Positions 54,541 through 62,006 of a stretch of 64,000 nt of DNA are shown here, in pieces; the first letter of the stretch is position 1, and every line of letters starts with the position of its first letter. The stretch comes from Microbacterium sp. MAH-37 (GTDB taxonomy: Bacteria > Actinomycetota > Actinomycetes > Actinomycetales > Microbacteriaceae). The position numbers and the translations under genes were made by a program. The notes under the pieces are model-generated. The model was not told the origin of the DNA. It searched no databases and was given only the letters and a program-made list of their open reading frames with translations. The stretch spans positions 372,001-436,000 of the forward strand of contig NZ_WSEN01000004.1 of the NCBI RefSeq assembly GCF_009758255.1. Reading direction: 5' to 3'.

Positions 54541-55842
54541 GTGAACAAGAGCCCTCGTGGCATGCGATACGCGGCCGCGGCCGCCATCGCCTGCGGCGCG
54601 CTGACGATGTCAGCCTGCGCCGGCAGCACAGATCCCGCGGCCGACGGACCCGTCGACCTCGTGATGGCAGTGTGGACGACGAACGAAGCGCATCTCGCCC
54701 TTTTCGATGAGATCGCCGACGCATACGTCGCCGAACACGGTGACGAAGTCTCGTCGATCACCTTCCAGCCCCTCGCCGGAAACTACCTGACCACCCTCAC
54801 CACGCAGATCGCCGGCGGAAGCACCCCCGATCTGGCCTGGGTCGCCGAGGCCAACGCCACTGAGTTCGTCAAGAACGGTGTGCTGCTCGATGTCGCCGAC
54901 TACTTCAAGGAGTCAAAGGACTTCGATCTCGACGATGTGGTGCCGAGCTCGCTGGAACTGTGGAGTGACGACGGCGGAATCTACGCCTACCCCTTCTCCA
55001 CCAGCCCGTTCGGCGTGTTCGTCAACCGCGACCTCGTCGCGGCCGCCGGACAGCCGCAGCCGGCTGACCTCCTCGCCGAGGACAAGTGGACGTGGGACGC
55101 CGCGGCGGAGATCGCCGCTGCCACGGCCGCAGCCACACCCGGCACCGGCCCGATCGTCATCGGCACCGCCCCGGACAAGCAGTGGGACGGTCTGACGACG
55201 GTCTGGGCCGGCTGGGGCGCCGCCCCATGGGATGCGGCCGGCACGACCTGCACCTTCGACTCCGAGGAGATGACGGATGCGGTCAGCTGGTACCACGACC
55301 AGATCTACTCCGCATCGGCGTTCGCCAAGCCGGGCGAGACCTTCTCCTTCGGCTCGGGCGGCTCTGCGATGCTCATCGCGCAGATGAGTTCGTCGGGTGG
55401 GATCGATGAGTCCATGCAGTGGGACTTCCTCCCACTGCCCGCCGGTCCGGCAGGGCAGACCGACGTCGTCGGCCAGGCGGCCATCGGCGTGATCGCGAAG
55501 AGTGCGCACCCGGAAGCGGCCGCGAACTTCCTCACGTACTTCACCGATGCCCAGAACGCTGCAAAGCTCGCACAGTTCTTCCCCGCTCCGCGCACCTCGC
55601 TGTTGACGGTCGACACCTTGCAGCAAGCGGCGCCGGCGTTGTCCCCCGAGCAGATCCAGCAGACCGTGATCGATGCGATCCCTGACGCGATCACGAAGGC
55701 GAACTCGAGCATCTACAGCCAGGTGAGTCCGGTGATCCAGACCAACTTCGACGCACTCTGGACCCCGGACGCCGATGCGGCTCAGGTGCTCGGCGACGTA
55801 TGCACGGCAATCCAGCCGGCACTGGAGAAGAGCGCGGGATGA
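54541..55842 (+). CDS. CUT1 sugar ABC importer, lipoprotein solute-binding protein
   Basis: A 433-residue SBP_bac_1 lipoprotein. The signal ends in MSAC with Cys26 as lipidation site. VDLVMAVWTTNEAHLALFDEI is the usual start of the mature fold. GTG 54541 is chosen since longer frames lack a signal. It is only distantly similar to the binding protein at 14131. It should capture oligosaccharides released outside by the large secreted enzymes of this island. Confidence 0.93.
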   Translation: MNKSPRGMRYAAAAAIACGALTMSACAGSTDPAADGPVDLVMAVWTTNEAHLALFDEIADAYVAEHGDEVSSITFQPLAGNYLTTLTTQIAGGSTPDLAWVAEANATEFVKNGVLLDVADYFKESKDFDLDDVVPSSLELWSDDGGIYAYPFSTSPFGVFVNRDLVAAAGQPQPADLLAEDKWTWDAAAEIAAATAAATPGTGPIVIGTAPDKQWDGLTTVWAGWGAAPWDAAGTTCTFDSEEMTDAVSWYHDQIYSASAFAKPGETFSFGSGGSAMLIAQMSSSGGIDESMQWDFLPLPAGPAGQTDVVGQAAIGVIAKSAHPEAAANFLTYFTDAQNAAKLAQFFPAPRTSLLTVDTLQQAAPALSPEQIQQTVIDAIPDAITKANSSIYSQVSPVIQTNFDALWTPDADAAQVLGDVCTAIQPALEKSAG

Positions 55843-56771
55843 CGTCCGTGAAAGCGCCCGGCGTCGGGCGAGCAGCCCGCGCCGGGCGCCTTCTTCCCGA
55901 TGCGAAGGCGGATCGCGTTCTCGGACTCGCCTTCGTCGCTCCTCAGGTGCTGGGCATCGTTCTGCTGGGGATCATCCCCTTCGGTTTCGTGATCTGGTAC
56001 AGCTTCCACGACTGGAACGTCTTCCTCGGCTCGTTCGACTTCATCGGCCTGGACAACTACGTCCGCATGTTCACGGACAAGACGGTGGCCCAGTCGCTTC
56101 AGGCGACCGGCATCTTCGCCCTGGGGTTGGTCATGACGAACGTCGCGGTCGCACTGGCGCTGGCGTCTCTCCTGAATCAGGGACTGCGTGGGACCGTGGT
56201 GTTCCGATCGTTCTTCTTCTCGCCGGTGGTGGTTTCCATCGTCGCGTGGGTCATCATCTGGAACTTCCTGCTCGCGTCGAACGGCGGCATCAACGGTGCG
56301 CTCGCCATGTTCGGAATACAGGGACCCAACTGGCTCGCCGAGCCAGGCTGGGCCATGGTCTCCCTCATCGTCGTCCAGGTGTCCAAGGGCGTCGGAATGA
56401 ACATGATCCTGTTCCTGGCGGCACTGCAGGGTGTTCCGTCGGAGCTGAAGGAGAGCGCCCGCCTCGACGGTGCGAGCCCGTGGCGGACCTACCGTTCGAT
56501 CACGCTGCCATTGATCAGCCCGACCATTCTCATGGTCCTGATCATCACGACGATCTCCGCCTTCGACGTGTTCGCACCGGTCCAGCTCCTCACCGGTGGC
56601 GGGCCCGGAAACTCCACGCTGGTGTTCTCGTACTACATCTACCAGACCGCTTTCGGCCAGCAGCAGTTCGGCTATGGCGCGACGCTGGGTGTGCTTCTCT
56701 TCGTGATCACGCTCGCCATCACCGCGCTGCAGTGGAAGGTGCGCAAGACATGGGTACAGGATGAGGTCTGA
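55839..56771 (+). CDS. CUT1 sugar ABC importer permease, MalF-like
   Basis: A 310-residue membrane subunit with six predicted helices (first VLGLAFVAPQVLGIVLLGII) and the EAA loop in SELKESARLDGASPW. It overlaps the binding-protein gene by four bases (ATGA) and the next permease by eleven. As in the first CUT1 system, no ATPase is encoded nearby. Confidence 0.94.
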   Translation: MTSVKAPGVGRAARAGRLLPDAKADRVLGLAFVAPQVLGIVLLGIIPFGFVIWYSFHDWNVFLGSFDFIGLDNYVRMFTDKTVAQSLQATGIFALGLVMTNVAVALALASLLNQGLRGTVVFRSFFFSPVVVSIVAWVIIWNFLLASNGGINGALAMFGIQGPNWLAEPGWAMVSLIVVQVSKGVGMNMILFLAALQGVPSELKESARLDGASPWRTYRSITLPLISPTILMVLIITTISAFDVFAPVQLLTGGGPGNSTLVFSYYIYQTAFGQQQFGYGATLGVLLFVITLAITALQWKVRKTWVQDEV

Positions 56772-57723
56772 CGTGCTCGACACTGCCACAGACGCAGTCC
56801 CCGTCATCGCGGAGGCGCGGCCCCGCACGCGATCGCAGCCGCGACAGCCCCGACAGGCGCGCCCGCAGCGGGACTCGCAGAGCGCACGGCGCCGACGGAT
56901 CATCAGCAGGGTCATCCTTTACGGCCTTCTCGTCGTGCTGGCCATTCCCTTCCTCTACCCGACGCTGTGGATGGTCTTCTCCTCCTTCAAACCGACCAGC
57001 GAGATCTTCGCGATTCCGCCGACGCTGTTGCCGCAGACGTGGACCCTGGACGGCTGGTCCAAAGTGTTCACCGCGAATCCATTCGCGCGTCAGTACGCGA
57101 ATTCGCTGGGGCTGGCCGCGATCATCACCGCAGGCACCGTGCTGGTGTCCGCGCTCGCCGGCTATGCGTTCGCGCGAATGAAGTTCCCGCTCGCCGGGCC
57201 ACTGTTCATCCTGACGCTCGCCGGAATCATGGTGCCCGCGGATGTGACCATCATTCCGATCTTCCAGGTGGTGAACTCCTGGGGCCTGGTCGACACCTAC
57301 TGGCCGTTGGTCATCCTGCCGATCTTCGGCCCCGGCGCCGTGGTCTCGACGTTCATCTTCCGACAGTTCTTCCTCGGCCTCCCCCTCGAACTCGAAGAGG
57401 CGGCCCGGTTGGACGGGTTGGGGCGGGTGGGGATCTTCGCCCGGGTGGCGATGCCGTTGGCCGGTCCGGCGATCGCCACGGTCACGATCATGACGTTCTT
57501 GAAGAGCTTCAACATGTACTTCGAGCCGCTCATCTTCCTCCGCTCGGCCGAACTGTTCCCGATCGGCCTGGGCTTGACCCGGTACCAGGACGGCTACGGC
57601 GAACCGCTGTGGACGACGCAGCTGGGCGCCACCACTCTGAGCGTCATCCCCGTGCTGATCGTGTTCTTCTTCGCGCAGAAGCAGTTCGTCGAAGGACTCA
57701 CCCGGTCTGGTCTCAAGGGCTGA
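56761..57723 (+). CDS. CUT1 sugar ABC importer permease, MalG-like
   Basis: A 320-residue second permease with an Arg/Gln-rich N-terminal segment (about 20-45) before the first helix, RVILYGLLVVLAIPFLYPTL. The EAA loop is LELEEAARLDGLGRVGIF. The ATG at 56761 lies inside the MalF-like gene end; a GTG at 56773 is a possible later start. A 48-base gap separates it from the exported lyase-like gene. Confidence 0.92.
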   Translation: MRSDVLDTATDAVPVIAEARPRTRSQPRQPRQARPQRDSQSARRRRIISRVILYGLLVVLAIPFLYPTLWMVFSSFKPTSEIFAIPPTLLPQTWTLDGWSKVFTANPFARQYANSLGLAAIITAGTVLVSALAGYAFARMKFPLAGPLFILTLAGIMVPADVTIIPIFQVVNSWGLVDTYWPLVILPIFGPGAVVSTFIFRQFFLGLPLELEEAARLDGLGRVGIFARVAMPLAGPAIATVTIMTFLKSFNMYFEPLIFLRSAELFPIGLGLTRYQDGYGEPLWTTQLGATTLSVIPVLIVFFFAQKQFVEGLTRSGLKG

Positions 57724-57771
57724 CCGGATCCAGCAACATCCATCTCGCAAGTCACGACAAAGGAGTCATCG

Positions 57772-60045
57772 ATGACCGATCCGTCCCCCTCTGCCGAAGC
57801 TCCGCTGCTTCTTCAGCCGATCTCACGCCGTACTCTCCTGCTCGCCGGCCTCGGCGTGGCAGCGGTCACCGCACTGGGCGTCTTCGAACGCTCGCCTGCT
57901 GCGTCAGCAAGTGCCGGGACGGTGCTCCCGCTCGTCGCTCCACTGCCGGCAGCACCCGACCGGACCCTGTTCGCTCCCCAGGAGCAGGTGCTCGCCGCCT
58001 ACCTGATGATCGTCGCGCCGATGGCGAACGACATCGTCGACGACGACCCGGACCGATTCGGGTTCATGGGCGGAGGCTGGTGGCGCACCCCGAGCGAGCC
58101 ATTCAACGCGCGGGTGCAGGAGCACGTGGCCACGCTCAGCTGGTTCTACGCGAACGAGCGCTCGTGGAACCCGTACTACCTCGACGGCGCTCTGCTCGGT
58201 CGGCTAGACGCCGCCATCGGGCACTATCTGCGCATCCAGCACCCCAACGGGTCGTTTCCCGAGTACACGACGACAGAATTCTCCCGTGCGGCGACCGCGT
58301 TCGGCATGGTGGCGTTGTCCGAAGCGCTCGCGAACCTCCGAGCCACGAATGCACTGCCCGAGCGTCAGATCGAGCTGGAGGCATCGTTGCGCCGTGCGGC
58401 CGTCTGGTTCATGGATCTGACCAACGGCCATTGGAAGATCCCCCTCCCGTTCGTGAACCAGACGGTGGGCGGGCTCGCCGGGATCGCGCGAGCGGCACGC
58501 GTTCTGGACGACGCGGATCTGGCGGCCGATCTGAGCGATCGGATCGACTTCATCGCCGAGCACGGGCAGGCGCCAGCCGGGTTCTTCCACGAGCCGTTCG
58601 GCTTCGACTTCGGGTACAACTTCTTCGTCATGCTCCCCGACCTCGCCGACCTGCACGCCATCACGGGCAATCCCGTGGTCCTCGACATGGCCCAGAAGTG
58701 GACGGACTTCGCTCGACACGCCGTGGTGCGCGAGCCGGACGTGTCCGGCTACATCGCGCACTCCGCCGCGTGCTCGCGGACGGCGGACTGGAACTTCCTG
58801 ACGAACTTCGCCGACGATGCCGAACGCGGCGCGCTGAGCGCGGCGCTCGCCCCCGATGCCCCGGAGCTCGCGGCCTTCCTCACGACCTTCGAGGAGAAGC
58901 TCGCGTCGCGGGGCGCGTGGGCCGCAACACCGGATCCCGTTGCCGCCCGTGCCAAACAGGGGACTTCGCCGCGGCTCTGGATGCACGTCATCGAGCGACC
59001 CGATGTGCCGTCGGATGCCGATCGCGCTGCGTCCGAGGCATCGCTGCCATACATCATGTCCGAGAGGTTCACCGAGCGACGGGTGGGCACACTGGCCCAG
59101 GACTATGTCTTCGCCCGGCGCCCTGCGTACTACCTCTCTTCGTTCTTCGGTACGCGCTCCCAACCGATGAACCGAATGGGGCCGGGCCTGCTCTGGCACC
59201 CGCAGATGGGCACGGTCCTTGCAGCGACGAACACATCGGTCGGTGCGGCCTCATGGGGGTTCGCCGACACCGCTGGAACCGAATCGGCCATGTCCGACAT
59301 GGCGGTCGTGTATCGCCGCGGCAGCAGCGGTTCCGGCGCGGTGATCGTCCCGGATGCCCTCGTCGCGGAGACGGGCGTCATCACCTTCGACGCGACCAGC
59401 TCTGCGAGCGGCGTCAGGACCCTGACCACGCTGCGAGACACAGGGGTGACGCTGCGTACGGAATCCGCCGTCACAGGTACGTTCCGGCTGCCTCTCGTAC
59501 TACGCGCGACAGACGAGGTCATCTACTCGGATGGTGCGACGGGACAGTTCAACGCAACGAGCGCCGCGGAGGCGACGTGGCTCAGCGTGCAACGCAACGG
59601 AGTACGCATGCAGATCTCCTGGGGCACCGAGTCTGCGGTGACGCTCTCCGCTACTCCGATGAGCATGCTGGGCGGCACCCGGCGCGTTCACCAGCTGTCC
59701 ATCCCTGTGGGTGTCAGCGCCCAGATCGAGATCGAGTTCGCGGCCCCATGGTCGTCGACCAGCACGTACACCACGGGGGACAGAGTGAGCTTCGACGGCA
59801 GCTTCTGGGTCGCCCAGTGGTGGACGAGAGATCTCCGGCCAGGGGACCCCACAGGACCCTGGTCGCAGCTGGGCTGCGAACTCGAAACAGCTGACGGCCC
59901 GGTGCGGACCTGGACTGCGAGCTGGATCTATGGGGGTGGCGAGAAGGTGCTCCACAATGGCGTGATCTATCTCGCCCGCTGGTGGTCACGCAACCAGGCC
60001 CCGGACGGCACCGGAGGCGCATGGCAAAGGGTCGGTGAGATCTGA
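57772..60045 (+). CDS. Tat-exported polysaccharide-lyase-like protein with two CBM5/12 modules
   Basis: A 757-residue protein. The twin-arginine signal SRRTLLLAG (Arg19-Arg20) marks Tat export. Residues about 60-420 look like an (alpha/alpha) toroid (FFHEPFGFDFGYNFFVMLPD; HSAACSRTADWNF) and 430-650 like a beta-sandwich (LSSFFGTRSQP), the layout of heparinase/hyaluronate-lyase-type enzymes. Two CBM5/12-like modules end the protein (about 660-702 and 714-757), each with the aromatic W..Y..G..V..DG pattern. They resemble those on the secreted enzyme at 43885. The catalytic type is inferred from fold only. Confidence 0.68.
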   Translation: MTDPSPSAEAPLLLQPISRRTLLLAGLGVAAVTALGVFERSPAASASAGTVLPLVAPLPAAPDRTLFAPQEQVLAAYLMIVAPMANDIVDDDPDRFGFMGGGWWRTPSEPFNARVQEHVATLSWFYANERSWNPYYLDGALLGRLDAAIGHYLRIQHPNGSFPEYTTTEFSRAATAFGMVALSEALANLRATNALPERQIELEASLRRAAVWFMDLTNGHWKIPLPFVNQTVGGLAGIARAARVLDDADLAADLSDRIDFIAEHGQAPAGFFHEPFGFDFGYNFFVMLPDLADLHAITGNPVVLDMAQKWTDFARHAVVREPDVSGYIAHSAACSRTADWNFLTNFADDAERGALSAALAPDAPELAAFLTTFEEKLASRGAWAATPDPVAARAKQGTSPRLWMHVIERPDVPSDADRAASEASLPYIMSERFTERRVGTLAQDYVFARRPAYYLSSFFGTRSQPMNRMGPGLLWHPQMGTVLAATNTSVGAASWGFADTAGTESAMSDMAVVYRRGSSGSGAVIVPDALVAETGVITFDATSSASGVRTLTTLRDTGVTLRTESAVTGTFRLPLVLRATDEVIYSDGATGQFNATSAAEATWLSVQRNGVRMQISWGTESAVTLSATPMSMLGGTRRVHQLSIPVGVSAQIEIEFAAPWSSTSTYTTGDRVSFDGSFWVAQWWTRDLRPGDPTGPWSQLGCELETADGPVRTWTASWIYGGGEKVLHNGVIYLARWWSRNQAPDGTGGAWQRVGEI

Positions 60046-61103
60046 TGGCGGAGGCCGGCCGGGACGACAGGCGCGGAAACGCGATGTGGGGCAGCTCCCG
60101 TGCCGGCAGCGACAGAAAGGACGCTGTCGTGCGCCCGCGGGCGGTTCTGTACGCAAGTGACGAGGATGCCGACGGAGCATTCTCGCCCGACCTGCGGGAG
60201 AGAATGACGGAGCTCGTCGACTGGGTCCACATCCGTCCCGGCGAAGCTCCGAGCCGCACCGACCACACCTTTCTGCTGACAGGCTGGGGTGCTGGCAGAA
60301 TCCCGGCGGAGCTGATCATGCCTGGAGTCTCGGCGGTCTTCCATATCGGAGGCAGCCTTCACGGCCTCATCCCGGAGGACGCCTGGCATCCCGACCTGAT
60401 CGCGGTCTCTGCGAGGAGGGCCAACGCCGTTTCCGTCGCCGAGTACGCCCTCGCGTGCATGATCATGGCAGCGAAGCGCGCTACCCTGTTCGCGCATCGG
60501 CTCCGCACGGGGGACGGCTATTGGAGTACTGCGGTCCGACCCACCACCGGACTTTACGGCTCCCGGATCGGCATCGTCGGGCTATCCGCGACGGCTCGGC
60601 ATCTGCTGACCTTGCTGCAGCATCTCGACGTGAGTATCTCCGTGTACGATCCGACGCTCAGCGAGGGAGAGATCGCGACCGCCGGCGCCGAACCTCGAGA
60701 TCTCGACGAGCTCATTCGCTGGTGCGACATCCTGTCGCTGCATGCGCCATCTGTCCCTGTCACACGAGGGATGATCGATGCCCGTCGCCTCGCAGCGCTT
60801 CGCGACGGCGGAACCGTGATCAACACCGCGAGAGGGGACTTGATCGACACCGAGGCGCTGGCCGCGGAGTGCGCCAGCGGGCGCCTCTTCGCCTATCTCG
60901 ATGTGACCGAACCGGAGCCCCTTCCCCCGGACAGCGCGCTGCTCACGATGGAGAGTTGCTTCGTCACGCCTCACATCGCGGGCGCTATGGGGCGTGATAT
61001 CCACCGGATGACCGCATTCATCCTCGAAGAACTGAACAGAGTGATCGCCACAGGGGCGACGCCATATGCCACGAGCCGCGACGAGCAAAGGCTCCTCGCA
61101 TGA
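60045..61103 (+). CDS. D-isomer-specific 2-hydroxyacid dehydrogenase
   Basis: A 352-residue enzyme. The nucleotide-binding segment is GIVGLSA at 176-182, where the usual second glycine cluster is altered (GxxGxSA). Catalytic Arg263 (TARGD), Glu291 (TEPEPLPPD) and His310 (TPHIAG) are present. The N-terminus has about 30 extra residues before VRPRAVLY; GTG 60129 is an alternative start. Coupled to the lyase-like gene by a TGATG overlap, and to the SGNH gene by ATGA. It may handle a keto or hydroxy acid sugar fragment. Confidence 0.85.
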   Translation: MAEAGRDDRRGNAMWGSSRAGSDRKDAVVRPRAVLYASDEDADGAFSPDLRERMTELVDWVHIRPGEAPSRTDHTFLLTGWGAGRIPAELIMPGVSAVFHIGGSLHGLIPEDAWHPDLIAVSARRANAVSVAEYALACMIMAAKRATLFAHRLRTGDGYWSTAVRPTTGLYGSRIGIVGLSATARHLLTLLQHLDVSISVYDPTLSEGEIATAGAEPRDLDELIRWCDILSLHAPSVPVTRGMIDARRLAALRDGGTVINTARGDLIDTEALAAECASGRLFAYLDVTEPEPLPPDSALLTMESCFVTPHIAGAMGRDIHRMTAFILEELNRVIATGATPYATSRDEQRLLA

Positions 61104-61921
61104 TCGCCGCCTCCGCCGAGAACGCACCAGGATCCCGTCGACCGACGATCGTCCGGTGGGGCGACTCGCTCACGCAGCAAGGAGACGACGCTCGGCTGAG
61201 CGCGCTGACTCGCGCTGCCGTGCTGAACGCGGGCGTGGGCGGCGAGACCTCGACGACAGTCGCCGCGCGCATGGGAGCCGTTCCGGTCACCGCTCACGTC
61301 TCGGCGGGTTCCCGACCCGGTGAGCATCTTCTCTCGTTCATTTCACCCGCGGATTTCCGCCCCCTGCTGCAGGGGAGCGGCACCGCGAACAGCCTTCTGG
61401 CCGGCTGGCTGGACGGCGAGCCCGGGGTGGTCTTCCCTCGCGGAGACGTCGCGGGGGAATATGTCTTCGTTGCGGACGACGAATCACGACCACCTCGCGC
61501 CGGGCGCGCCGTGTTCATTCCAGATGTGCGCGATGCCCATCTCTCGGGCATCGGAGTCCTTTGGGTCGGCAGGAACAACTTCCGCGACATGGGCACCGTG
61601 ATCGAGGACCTTGCCGCCATGATCGCGAGGCTGAAGACCGATCGCTTTCTCGTGCTGACCGTGCTGCACGGCGAGGATGATCCTCCGCGGTCGACGAGCG
61701 GTCGGGACATCACCGCTCTCAACGCCGTGATCTCGGCAACTTGGACAGATCGCGTGCTGGATGTGGACGGGGAACTGCGTCGCATCCACGCGGCACCGGG
61801 AGAGATGGCTTCCGTGGTTCCGGCGCGCATCCGGAAGGACGCCGTGCATCTGACTGCGGAGGGCCAGGCCACAGTCTCTGAGCTGATCGCCGCTGCCTGT
61901 CGTCAACGGGGCTGGGTGTAG
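61100..61921 (+). CDS. SGNH/GDSL-type hydrolase
   Basis: A 273-residue cytoplasmic esterase-like protein. Block I has Ser23 in RWGDSLTQQG, block II Gly in NAGVGGETS, block III Asn in VGRNNF (159-160), and block V Asp247 and His250 in KDAVHLTAEG. All four signature elements are there. In glycan loci such enzymes commonly remove acetyl or other acyl groups from sugars. No signal peptide is seen, so it would act after import. Last gene of the operon. Confidence 0.88.
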   Translation: MIAASAENAPGSRRPTIVRWGDSLTQQGDDARLSALTRAAVLNAGVGGETSTTVAARMGAVPVTAHVSAGSRPGEHLLSFISPADFRPLLQGSGTANSLLAGWLDGEPGVVFPRGDVAGEYVFVADDESRPPRAGRAVFIPDVRDAHLSGIGVLWVGRNNFRDMGTVIEDLAAMIARLKTDRFLVLTVLHGEDDPPRSTSGRDITALNAVISATWTDRVLDVDGELRRIHAAPGEMASVVPARIRKDAVHLTAEGQATVSELIAAACRQRGWV

Positions 61922-61953
61922 CCGCGCATCTACCGGTGCCGATGTTCATCGCA

Positions 61954-61998
61954 CAGAGGGGGGTGTCTCTCCCAGACCAGGCAGAGACACCCCCTCTG
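61954..61998. terminator. Bidirectional terminator hairpin
   Basis: CAGAGGGGGGTGTCTCT (61954-61970) pairs with AGAGACACCCCCTCTG (61983-61998) with one extra G, around a 12-base loop, between the convergent SGNH and clan-A glycosidase genes. Confidence 0.85.
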
Positions 61999-62006
61999 CA
62001 CGCGGT

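Noticed and set aside
56967..59894. A 975-codon plus-strand frame across the MalG-like and lyase-like genes
   Set aside because: It runs in a different frame through two well-supported genes, and its product is Arg/His/Gly-rich nonsense.
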